Shown: positions 1-5,267 of the stretch, piece by piece | How the letters are laid out: each line of letters begins with the position of its first letter | Position numbering within the stretch: position 1 is the first letter of the stretch | NCBI GenBank assembly: GCA_050014415.1 | Contig: JBEKDJ010000349.1 | Coordinates: 1-5,267 of the forward strand | Length of the DNA stretch: 5,267 nucleotides | Source of the DNA: JBEKDJ01 sp050014415 | Lineage (GTDB): Bacteria; Desulfobacterota; BSN033; UBA1163 | Reading direction: 5' to 3' | The notes under the pieces: model-generated | What the model was told of the DNA's origin: nothing | Seen by the model: only the letters and a program-made list of their open reading frames with translations | The model's database searches: none | Position numbers and translations under genes: made by a program

Positions 1-816
1 CCTGAAGGAGCCCCCAATGGCACGGCCGTGTTGCTTTTGCACGGGAAGAATTTCTTTGGAGCCTATTGGAAAGAGACGATCCGCACCCTGTCTCAAAATG
101 GCTTCCGGGTGATTGTTCCCGATCAGATCGGTTTCGGGAAATCGTCCAAGCCCAATATCCACTATAGCTTTCATCTATTAGCAGCCAATACCAAAAAAGT
201 TCTGGACAGCCTGGGAATAAAGCAAATTGCCGTCGTTGGTCACTCGATGGGAGGAATGCTGGCAACAAGATTTACCCTCATGTATCCCGAGGCGGTCAGT
301 CATTTAGTCCTTGAGAATCCCATTGGCCTGGAAGACTATAGAATCTATGTGCCCTATATTCCCATTGAAGAAGCCTATCTGAATGAGCTGAACTCGACAG
401 AGGAAGGGATTCGGAACTATCATCAAACCTACTATGTGAATTGGAAGCCTGATTACGAAGAATATGTTCAAGTTTTTCTCAGGTGGAAAGCAAGCGGTGA
501 ATACCCGAGGCTGGCCATGTCGTCAGCGCTAACCTCCCAGATGATTTACGAACAGCCCGTTTGCTATGAATTCTCCTATATTAAGGCAAAAACGCTTCTG
601 GTCATCGGACAGGCCGATAGAACCGTCGTCGGTAAGGCAAACGTAAGAAAGGAGCTGCTTTCTGTGGTAGGGCAATACCCGGAATTGGGCAGAAGAACTG
701 CAAGGCTGATTGCAAACTCCTCCCTGATTGAATTGCCTGACGTTGGGCATATTCCTCACCTGGAATCGCCAGAACTCTTCCATAAGGAGTTATTGAAATC
801 TCTTAAGCCAAACTGA
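1..816 (+). CDS. Alpha/beta hydrolase fold protein, 5' end outside the window
   Basis: The frame is open from base 1 (reading PEGAPNGTAVLLLHGK), so the GTG at 28 is an internal valine, not the start; the N-terminus, possibly with a signal peptide, lies upstream. The visible 271 codons hold a nearly whole hydrolase core. An HGKNF oxyanion-hole segment sits near 40-54. The nucleophile elbow GHSMGG has its serine codon at 244-246. The likely acid is the Asp at 616-618 (GQADRT), and the His at 748-750 (VGHIPHLE) completes the triad in the expected order and spacing. A helical cap lies between about 330 and 560. All catalytic residues are present and there is no internal stop, so the enzyme is probably functional. 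The substrate cannot be read from sequence: the family includes esterases, C-C bond hydrolases and dehalogenases, and a serine nucleophile argues against a haloalkane dehalogenase. It ends in TGA 52 nt before the next (broken) gene on the same strand. Confidence 0.92.
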   Translation, partial: PEGAPNGTAVLLLHGKNFFGAYWKETIRTLSQNGFRVIVPDQIGFGKSSKPNIHYSFHLLAANTKKVLDSLGIKQIAVVGHSMGGMLATRFTLMYPEAVSHLVLENPIGLEDYRIYVPYIPIEEAYLNELNSTEEGIRNYHQTYYVNWKPDYEEYVQVFLRWKASGEYPRLAMSSALTSQMIYEQPVCYEFSYIKAKTLLVIGQADRTVVGKANVRKELLSVVGQYPELGRRTARLIANSSLIELPDVGHIPHLESPELFHKELLKSLKPN

Positions 817-867
817 ATGAATTAACCCAAGCAAAAGTGAGCTACTATTCTTTCTTATCATTAATTT

Positions 868-1211
868 GTGTCTCAATTGATCTGTCGGGGATTTTCTCCG
901 AGTCCAGCAGGGACCACAATGACCGCTGCCCTGGGGCCAGGGGTCCTGGGAGAAGCTCGGGCAGAACCAACGGCGAAAGTCGTTCTCATCTGGAATGCTG
1001 ACGTGCTGGGGAGCTATGACAAGATTCAGCCGGAGATCCTGCAATCCATGCTGGATGAGGCCGTCAAGACTCTTCTCGAAACAGATGAACCCCTGGAAGC
1101 CTGGCGGAAGCTCTTCAAGAGTTCGGAAGAGGTGCTGATCTAGGCTTTCAAACCCTTGGTCCGGTCTTCTTTCCACCGGCGGATGGAATAGGTGAACCCG
1201 AAAGTGTATGA
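868..1211 (+). pseudogene. DUF362 family protein remnant, Tat signal and N-terminal domain only, frameshifted
   Basis: From GTG 868 to the TAG at 1141-1143 the frame gives 91 codons. The part after about 955 (AKVVLIWNADVLGSYDKI, then MLDEAVKTLLETDEPLEAW and RKLFKSSEEV) matches what I know of the N-terminus of DUF362 proteins, a family of exported proteins, often with Fe-S clusters, of unclear function. In that family the next residues resemble VGLKTN followed by a Pro-rich turn. Here a similar stretch, LGFQTLGPVFFPPADG, occurs only in the third frame from 1140 and stops with TGA at 1209-1211. Upstream, the reading frame around 889-906 gives RGFSPSP, but the +1 frame gives GDFLRV, the core of a twin-arginine signal. 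GTTMTAALGPGVLGEARA then continues in the original frame as the signal's hydrophobic part and AxA-like cleavage site. Thus at least two indel sites are visible. The remaining roughly 200 or more residues of the family are absent, because a convergent gene ends at 1231. There is no Shine-Dalgarno before 868. The family call is from memory and moderately sure; that the gene is broken is more certain. Confidence 0.72.
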
Positions 1212-1230
1212 AACCCCACATCCCCTTGAT

Positions 1231-1737
1231 TCAAAAATTCACCCTTTTGTAGAAAGACCTTTTTGCTATTTCTGCTACAACAATATAGAGCACTACAATA
1301 ACACCAATGACCAGAAGGATAGTCATCGGCAGCGGTTGAAAACCCAAGAGTTCTGCAAGTGGAGTGAACGGAAACAGGATGGTCACAACAATAATAAGGA
1401 GAGTGGCCATCAGCAGATGCCTCCCGGGTTTACTCCTGAAGAAAGACCTCCGAGTACGAATAACGAGGACGATGGCCGAGGCTGAGATCACAGATTCCAG
1501 AAACCAGCCTGTCCTGAATTGATTCGTTGTGGCATGGAGGACAAGCAGAAGTACCCCAAAAGTAAGATAATTAAAGATTGAGCTGAGCAAGCCAAAGGTC
1601 ATCATAAAGTTTCGTATGAACCGGATATTCCAGCGTCGGGGTTTCTCTCCCAGCTCACGATCGACGCTGTCCGTGGCAATGGTCATCTCCGGAAAGTCCG
1701 TCAGCAGATTGGTCAGTAGAATTTGCTTGGGCAGAAG
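1231..1737 (-). pseudogene. mgtA: mgtA piece 3: C-terminal membrane block in a shifted frame
   Basis: The family sequence resumes in another frame at about 1734 as LPKQILLTNLLTDFPEMTIA, upstream of the first ATG at 1686. It then runs through DSVDRELGEKPRRWN and three or four hydrophobic helices to RSFYKRVNF and a TGA at 1233-1231. Compared with E. coli MgtA (SAF-LPFLPM-LPLHLLIQNLL, from memory) the repeat-like LPFLPM stretch is missing exactly at the frameshift. The length and the end of the C-terminal block look normal. Counting this piece as a stand-alone 151-residue membrane protein would be a mistake. Confidence 0.88.
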
Positions 1738-2522
1738 AGGGAGGCCCCTGCCATGCTGAACATATTTCCAAAATTGGCACTGGTCGCCATAAACACATAC
1801 TTCAGTGTATTGGCAAAAGTCCTCCTCCCTTCGCGGACGCCCTGTACTAGAACGCCGAGATCCTTTTCAAGCAGTACAATATCCGCCGCCTCCTTGGCGA
1901 CATCGACTGCGCCATCCACAGAGATGCTGACATCCGCGGTATGAAGTGCCGATGCGTCATTGATGCCGTCTCCCATATACCCGACGACATGCCCGTTTTT
2001 TTTCAAGGCAAGAATGATTCGTTCTTTGTGGTTGGGCTCCACCTCGGCGAAGACATTCACCTCACTGACCTGTCTGGAAAGCGCCTCATCACTCATCCGG
2101 TGAAGATCTTCACCTGTCAGGATGCGCGGACTCAACAAATCCACCTGTTGGCTGACATTGGCTGCGAGCAACCGATTATCTCCAGTGATGATCTTCAACG
2201 AAACACCCAGATGTTTCAGCTGCCTGATGGTCTCGATGATTCCGGGCTTAGGAGGATCAAAGAGAATCAAAAATCCCAAGAAGACCATGTCGGCCTCTTG
2301 CTCCTGGGTGATGACCGTGCCGGCACCGACATCCTTGTAAGCGACTCCCAGCGTACGAAAACCTCTGCGACTCAATTCTCCGAAGCGCTGCTGGATCTGT
2401 TCCTTTACGGTTGAGATGTCCACCACCTTTCCTTCCGCCACTTCCGCGGAAGAGCAGACAGCGAGTACATTTGACAGGGCCCCCTTTGTTACGAGCAGAT
2501 GCACGTCCCCTCTTGAATTCAA
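1713..2522 (-). pseudogene. mgtA: mgtA piece 2: nucleotide-binding domain, hinge and helix 5 start
   Basis: The segment is in the same frame as piece 1, separated only by the stop-containing stretch. It resumes family similarity at HLLVTKGA (the KGA of the ATP pocket). It continues through DPPKPG, the IITGDN motif and the hinge MGDGINDASALHTADVSISV, followed by EAADIVLLEKDL. It then enters helix 5 at TLKYVFMATSANFGNMFS. The ATG at 2522 is simply the first ATG-like codon after the stop (a TTG in the readthrough frame) and is not preceded by a credible ribosome site, so I do not regard it as a separate gene. After ASLF the frame runs into unrelated CPSKFY and a TGA at 1715-1713. The nucleotide and hinge motifs are all intact, which suggests decay is recent. 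Confidence 0.9.
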
Positions 2523-2538
2523 CCCTTCGGCTTCCCCT

Positions 2539-2558
2539 GTTCCAAGGAATGGAACCTA
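2539..2558 (-). other. Nonsense codon and adjoining small inverted repeat inside mgtA
   Basis: TAG at 2558-2556 interrupts the nucleotide-binding domain. Immediately after it on the minus strand, GTTCCA and TGGAAC flank a 5-nt loop (2555-2539). From RLS to HLLVTKGA there are about 24 codons where E. coli MgtA has about 10, so the stop seems to lie in an extra stretch of about 35-45 nt rather than being a single point change. Confidence 0.6.
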
Positions 2559-3788
2559 GCACCGTCGAAGTAACAAAATGCTCAGTCGCTTGCGAACAAA
2601 ATCGTAGGGCACCTCATCCAGTTTCGTAAAGCCTGACAGATCAAAAGACCGATAGTTGCGGATCGCTTCATCGATCGGATTCATGAAACCCGTTTCATAA
2701 GAGGCATTGAGAAAGGCATAGAGCAGGACTCTCTCACTCTCATGGCCTTCCACATCCAAAGCGGAGCTTAATTTCACCACTCCTTCTGTCAGAGTGCCGG
2801 TCTTATCGGAACAGAGCACGTCCATGCTGCCGAAGTTTTCAATCGATGCTAGCCTTTTTACGATGACCTTGTTGAGGGCCATCCGCTTGGCACCGTGAGC
2901 TAGATTAATGCTGATAATCGCGGGCAAGAGCTGGGGAGTCAGTCCGACGGCTAGCGCTAGGGCGAAGAGAATAGATTCTAGTACCGGCCGCACATAATAA
3001 ACATTGATGGCAAAGATGGCGATGACCAGCACCAGTGTGACCTCCAGGAGGAGATACCCGAATCGTCTGACACCATGCTCAAACTCTGTCTCTTGAGGTC
3101 TTAGTTTCAGCCGTTCGGAAACCTTTCCAAATTCGGTCTCCTTCCCTGTTCGGACGATCACCGCCCTGCCGCTTCCACTGGCGACGTGGGTTCCCATAAA
3201 GAGCGAGTTGGTCCGCCGGCTGAGCGGTATTTCCGGTGGCAGAATGCTAATCGATTTTTCGACAGGAAAAGTTTCACCCGTCAAGGCTGCTTCATTGACA
3301 AAGAGATCTTTGGATTCCAGAAGAAGACAGTCTCCGGGGATGGCATCACCTGCCTGAATGATTACAATATCGCCCGGGACAACCTCCTCCGTGGGAACCT
3401 CTCTTGAGTCTCCGTCGCGGACCACCGTGGCTTTGATCCGGACGATTGCAAGCAGCTTCTCAACGGCATTGACCGCCCCCCGCTCCTGCCAGAATCCAAG
3501 GAGGCCGCTGACCAGAACAATTACGAGGATGATCACAGCATTAATGGAATCATGGAGGAAGAGGGACAATCCTGCTGCAAAGATGAGAATGAGAATAATC
3601 GGACTCTTAAATTGAGCAAGCAGAAGAGTCAGCGTATCTGATTTCTTTTTAGGCTTCAGGAGATTTGATCCATAGCGTAGAAGTCGTTGTTGGGCCTGGT
3701 CGTTGGTCAAGCCTTGCGGGGTAGTTTGAAGCTGCTGAAGCAATTCAAGATAGGGAACACTCCAGAATTGAGTCTGGTTGCGGCTCAT
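2556..3788 (-). pseudogene. mgtA: mgtA piece 1: N-terminus, actuator domain, membrane helices 1-4, phosphorylation site
   Basis: This 410-codon segment starts with ATG 3788 and ends at the in-frame TAG. Residues 1-50 form the cytoplasmic N-terminus, including GLTNDQAQQRLLRYGSNLL, the usual cation-ATPase N-domain. Helices 1 and 2 lie at about 62-79 and 82-99. The actuator domain follows with its dephosphorylation motif TGET at 170-173. Helix 3 is near 245-265 and helix 4 near 272-300; helix 4 contains GLTPQLLP at 282-289, the ion-site loop typical of magnesium P-ATPases. The phosphorylated aspartate is D328 in CSDKTGTLTEG. The segment ends in the nucleotide-binding domain at VPYDFVRKRLS, followed by unrelated residues and the stop. 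Alone it would lack most of the ATP-binding and hinge regions, so it could not pump. Confidence 0.92.
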
Positions 3789-4187
3789 ACAGGATAACTC
3801 CTTTAAATGTCGACATCATTTCATCATTCGGCAAATATTATCTTCGGAGCAGTCAGAAACTTTTTTATCCTGGATCTCTTACCCAGCGAACACCTATCTG
3901 AGACTGCCAGCTCACTCAAATGAGGGCTTAAATCTCCAAATAGATAGGCGCTTACAGCACAAGGCTATGATTAAGATTTGGAGGAAAACCCAACCCAATC
4001 CCAAGAGTAAAAAGCAAATCCTTAGACATAAGCATAAAAGGATCTGATCTTTGGTCGAGAAAGCTTTTGAGTGAGTATATCACGATCATCAAGTTCAGAG
4101 AATATGAAATTGAAATCTCATATCCGAAGAAGGACCTGCATATGCCTGTCTCCGTTGCCACTACCATTCCTTACAAAAGTGGAGCCC
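3789..4187. other. Non-coding stretch upstream of mgtA, with one distal stem-loop
   Basis: No ORF here has both a ribosome site and protein-like content. The only structure I can support is CTCCAAAT (3934-3941) paired with ATTTGGAG (3976-3983), 8 perfect pairs, with ATAG/CTAT nested inside. It lies about 150-195 nt upstream of the mgtA start. It could be part of a long 5' leader, as magnesium transporter genes often have one, but I cannot match it to the M-box or any other named riboswitch. An ORF from TTG 4067 running to 4453 has no ribosome site and passes straight through the hairpin cluster. Confidence 0.5.
3798..3804 (-). promoter_or_regulatory. Ribosome binding site of the magnesium ATPase gene
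   Basis: On the minus strand AAAGGAG lies 9 nt before the ATG at 3788, a near-ideal Shine-Dalgarno. It fixes the start and gives the family's expected N-terminus. An AT-rich GATAATAT lies further upstream (about 3828-3840) and could be a -10 box, but I see no matching -35 box, so no promoter is called. Confidence 0.8.
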
Positions 4188-4317
4188 CATGGGCTAAAGC
4201 CCGTGATTCTTCCACATGCTTCGAAGGGTGGAACCCTCGGAAGCATACCCCACTGCGCTCATACCAAACTTCGAGGGGTAACTTCCTCACACTCATCCAC
4301 GGTCATAAAGTCCGTGG
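4188..4317. repeat. Cluster of three REP-like hairpins
   Basis: There are three imperfect palindromes in 130 bp. Hairpin 1 (4188-4205) is CATGGGCT/AGCCCGTG, 8 pairs including one T-G, around AA. Hairpin 2 (4216-4246) is ATGCTTC/GAAGCAT plus AGGGT/ACCCT with a 2x2 internal mismatch and a 3-nt loop. Hairpin 3 (4297-4317) is CCACGG/CCGTGG with a 9-nt loop. Hairpins 1 and 3 are diverged direct copies of one motif (CCAyGG, then TAAAGyCCGTG). CTTCGAgGGGT at 4270-4280 repeats one arm of hairpin 2 (CTTCGAaGGGT). Short GGGCTAAAGCCC-type palindromes of this kind are typical of dispersed extragenic REP elements, some mobilised by REP-associated transposases. No transposase is in the window, and copy number elsewhere is unknown. 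Confidence 0.65.
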
Positions 4318-4337
4318 CTTTCTGAATAGGAGGGTAA

Positions 4338-4379
4338 ATGATGTATCTGAAAAAAACATTTGTGATCACAAAAGATTAG
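4338..4379 (+). CDS. Possible 13-residue leader or relic ORF
   Basis: AGGAGG at 4328-4333 is a perfect Shine-Dalgarno, placed 4 nt before ATG 4338 and 7 nt before a second ATG at 4341. The ORF reads MMYLKKTFVITKD and ends in TAG. The ribosome site is the best in the window, better than that of the sigma gene. The peptide has no run of one amino acid, so it does not look like a classical attenuator peptide. It may equally be the surviving 5' tip of a lost gene. It recognises no family I know. Confidence 0.25.
   Translation: MMYLKKTFVITKD
4359..4372. promoter_or_regulatory. Perfect 14-bp palindrome, operator-like
   Basis: TTTGTGATCACAAA is its own reverse complement over 14 bp. The TGTGA/TCACA half sites recall CRP/FNR-family operators, but the usual 6-bp spacer is missing, so that assignment does not hold strictly. 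It overlaps the 13-codon ORF and lies about 55 nt upstream of the -35 box of the predicted small-RNA promoter, a plausible place for an activator. Chance is also possible. Confidence 0.35.
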
Positions 4380-4425
4380 GATTTTCCACAGGTTCTGAGA
4401 GATTGCCGAAGATGAGCGAATTTTC

Positions 4426-4454
4426 TTGCTTCTTAGCACAGAATAGTTTATAAA
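4426..4454 (+). promoter_or_regulatory. Sigma-70-type promoter for a small transcript
   Basis: TTGCTT (4426-4431) and TATAAA (4449-4454) are separated by exactly 17 bp, each close to the consensus (TTGACA, TATAAT). The start would be near 4461. Its position 40-50 bp before a terminator hairpin with no protein gene between them is what makes it notable. Confidence 0.5.
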
Positions 4455-4460
4455 GAAGCC

Positions 4461-4541
4461 AAATGTTGTTGCAAAGAGTCCTTTTTTGGACGTGATAGGA
4501 ACCCGCAGGAAACTCTAAACAGCTTCTTTGTGGGTTTTTTT
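4461..4541 (+). ncRNA. Candidate small RNA of about 80 nt
   Basis: The span is bounded by the predicted promoter and a strong intrinsic terminator and contains no ORF. Internal structure visible on the plus strand: GTCC/GGAC around six T (4478-4491), then the terminator stem. AGAGT (4475-4479) can instead pair with ACTCT (4512-4516) in the terminator loop, which would give a competing fold. AAAGAAGC (4452-4459) is fully complementary to GCTTCTTT (4522-4529), a pairing that excludes the terminator stem. It overlaps the -10 box, so it matters only for a transcript that begins further upstream. I do not recognise it as 6S, tmRNA, SRP RNA or a named riboswitch. It could instead be the terminated leader of the downstream sigma gene. 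Confidence 0.45.
4500..4541 (+). terminator. Rho-independent terminator
   Basis: AACCCGC (4500-4506) pairs with GTGGGTT (4530-4536), one G-T pair. The stem continues as AGGAA/TTCTT with a single bulged T, about 12 pairs in all, around a 12-nt loop. A run of seven T (4535-4541) follows. The T tract is on the plus strand only, so it ends rightward transcription. No protein gene precedes it on this strand for over 3 kb apart from the 13-codon ORF. Confidence 0.8.
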
Positions 4542-4732
4542 ATGAAGCTTCAAAAGGGGTTTACTGAACCATTTGAAAAAAGAAGTGGATCAGGCATGTT
4601 CCTGCTTCGGGCTATAACCTTAGCAGTTTCTGAAGAAGTGATTTTCCCGGGTTGCTCAAAAATGCCCACATGCAAATTGAGTTTTGCAAATCCTGCTTGC
4701 GGAGGCTCCCGAAATCCTGAGGAGTGAAGCGC
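4542..4732 (+). other. Intergenic stretch before the sigma gene
   Basis: I see no gene or clear promoter in these 190 bp. Near the end, GGAG at 4721-4724 stands 8 nt before ATG 4733, the spacing of a real start site. The frame from that ATG closes after six codons (MIDGRF), which suggests it once served a longer gene whose 5' part has since been shifted. Confidence 0.4.
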
Positions 4733-4789
4733 ATGATAGATGGACGTTTTTAAGCAGTTTGTTAGTAATATGAATTTCCTTACAGGGAC

Positions 4790-4912
4790 TCACGGAAGAA
4801 AATTGGGTGGAAAGAAATCGAAGGAATAGAAACAAGGAAAGAAGTTTGAGAAAACGGGTTCCCAAAAGATCCTACAGATCTGAGTCTCCCCAGGGACGTG
4901 ACGAAGATGCTT
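4790..4912 (+). pseudogene. Out-of-frame relic of sigma-factor region 1.1
   Basis: In the second frame this stretch reads KKIGWKEIEGIETRKEV, a TGA at 4847-4849, then ENGFPKDPTDLSLPRDVTKML and TAA at 4913. The order GF, then an aspartate-rich turn, then LPRDV resembles RpoD region 1.1 (in E. coli EQGYLTYAEVNDHLPEDIV). The expected end of that region, LSDELDIDVASE, follows at 4918 in the first frame, so an indel near 4905-4920 would join them. In the first frame the same DNA gives an improbable Arg/Ser-rich peptide. Region 1.1 keeps free sigma from binding DNA. The similarity is by eye and not statistically tested. Confidence 0.5.
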
Positions 4913-5267
4913 TAATCCTATCCGATGAGCTGGACATTGATGTGGCCAGCGAGTTCCCGGGATTGAAAGTGGGGGATGGGGATGTCCCAGTGAAAGAAGA
5001 GGAAGAGGTTGTTGAACACGAACCGGAGACGTTTGGAAAGGCAAAGGACCCTGTTCGTATCTACTTGACCGAAATGGGATCGTTTCCCTTGTTGACCCGG
5101 ACAGGGGAAGTGGAGATCGCTAGGAGGATCGAGAGCGGACAGCAGGAGGTATTGGGTGTGGTGTTCAACTGCCCAATTGCCATCAGGGAGGTCATCAACC
5201 TCGGAGGCGCTCTCCGCTCTGGGAAGATAGAGATCAGAGAAGTCACCAATGACATAGATGATGAAGA
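4807..5267 (+). CDS. rpoD: RpoD-type sigma-70 factor, N-terminal part, runs off the right edge
   Basis: The primary sigma factor directs RNA polymerase to -10/-35 promoters. From 5047 the frame reads DPVRIYLTEMGSFPLL, then TRTGEVEIARRIESG. This is region 1.2, which contacts the discriminator DNA and is highly conserved in RpoD. EVLGVVFNCPIAIREVINLG and the acidic end DIDDE are the start of the RpoD non-conserved region, which separates it from shorter group 3/4 sigmas. Between about 4897 and 5040 lies the usual acidic linker (VKEEEEVVEHEP). The frame opens after TGA 4771-4773 and has no ATG before region 1.2: possible starts are ATT 4774, GTG 4807 (weak GGAAG before it) or TTG 4846 (AAGGAAAG before it). 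I give GTG 4807 without conviction. Missing in-frame region 1.1 suggests a damaged 5' end, or a paralogue without it. Regions 2-4 lie beyond the window. Confidence 0.85.
   Translation, partial: MERNRRNRNKERSLRKRVPKRSYRSESPQGRDEDALILSDELDIDVASEFPGLKVGDGDVPVKEEEEVVEHEPETFGKAKDPVRIYLTEMGSFPLLTRTGEVEIARRIESGQQEVLGVVFNCPIAIREVINLGGALRSGKIEIREVTNDIDDE

Larger units (their letters stand above)
1231..3788 (-). pseudogene. mgtA: MgtA-type magnesium-translocating P-type ATPase, broken into three pieces
   Basis: Read on the minus strand, three consecutive open segments together spell one P-type ATPase of about 850 codons, the usual length of the MgtA/MgtB (P3B) family. These are inner-membrane pumps that bring Mg2+ into the cytoplasm at the expense of ATP. 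Order and content are collinear with E. coli MgtA: actuator domain, phosphorylation site, nucleotide-binding domain, hinge, and C-terminal membrane block. Two lesions break it. A TAG at 2558-2556 lies inside a stretch unlike the family. A net -1 frameshift near 1731-1737 coincides with about six missing residues. The start ATG at 3788-3786 has a good Shine-Dalgarno, and both termini look complete, so this was a whole gene that decayed in place. It converges with the DUF362 remnant, only 19 nt apart. Family assignment is very sure; MgtA versus a close P3B relative is less so. Loss of function is inferred. Confidence 0.9.

Noticed and set aside
1161..1179. CCGGT/ACCGG hairpin between the convergent genes as a terminator
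   Set aside because: Only five pairs and no T tract on either strand.
1192..1485. 97-codon plus-strand ORF over the end of mgtA
   Set aside because: Antisense to the C-terminal membrane helices; low-complexity polar content typical of a shadow of hydrophobic codons.
1941..2414. 157-codon plus-strand ORF opposite the ATPase
   Set aside because: It lies antisense to conserved ATPase motifs (hinge, TGDN), has no ribosome site, and its content follows from the opposite strand's codon pattern.
2556..2558. TAG in mgtA as a recoded codon (pyrrolysine or suppressor read-through)
   Set aside because: The codons on both sides are unlike the family, and the same gene has a separate frameshift that recoding would not repair.
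4188..4317. Hairpin cluster as a CRISPR array
   Set aside because: Repeats are diverged, of different kinds, and not evenly spaced by unique spacers.
4382..4390. TTTTCCACA as a DnaA box and possible origin
   Set aside because: A single near-match with no further boxes or AT-rich unwinding repeats nearby.
4067..4453. 128-codon plus-strand ORF; its first 30 codons look faintly protein-like
   Set aside because: TTG start without Shine-Dalgarno, and the frame runs through the hairpin cluster, the palindrome and the predicted small-RNA promoter.
4790..5044. Minus-strand ORFs opposite the sigma gene
   Set aside because: No ribosome sites or recognisable motifs; the plus strand encodes clear sigma-70 sequence there.

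Overview
The window is bacterial DNA of roughly 50 % GC with Shine-Dalgarno-type gene starts. The sigma-factor and magnesium-ATPase fragments look like those of a Gram-negative lineage such as Deltaproteobacteria, Nitrospirota or Methylomirabilota. That placement is an impression only; nothing here fixes the taxon.

Layout. Positions 1-816 (+) hold the main body of an alpha/beta hydrolase whose start lies upstream of the window; it looks intact. Positions 868-1211 (+) hold the N-terminal remnant of a Tat-exported DUF362 protein with indels and no C-terminal body. Positions 3788-1231 (-) hold a complete-length MgtA-type magnesium P-type ATPase gene. It is split by an in-frame TAG in the nucleotide-binding domain and by a frameshifting deletion, probably 19 nt, before the last membrane block. 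Positions 3789-4732 carry no convincing protein gene. They contain a distal stem-loop, a cluster of REP-like hairpins (4188-4317), a 13-codon ORF behind a perfect Shine-Dalgarno, a 14-bp palindrome, and a promoter / ~80-nt transcript / intrinsic terminator unit that looks like an unannotated small RNA (4461-4541). From about 4730 to the right edge (+) lies the N-terminal part of an RpoD-type sigma-70 factor. Its region 1.2 and the start of its non-conserved region are in one open frame, but region 1.1 appears to lie in other frames with a stop.

Functionally there is no obvious pathway linking the genes. The main message is decay: three neighbouring genes (DUF362, magnesium ATPase, 5' end of the sigma factor) each carry inactivating lesions, while the hydrolase beside them is clean. 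Either this is an eroding accessory locus, with the sigma gene a spare paralogue, or the assembly carries indel errors. The multi-base indel, the inserted in-frame segment and the missing DUF362 C-terminus favour real decay. The best candidate for something undescribed is the small-RNA unit at 4426-4541 and the hairpin cluster just upstream of it.
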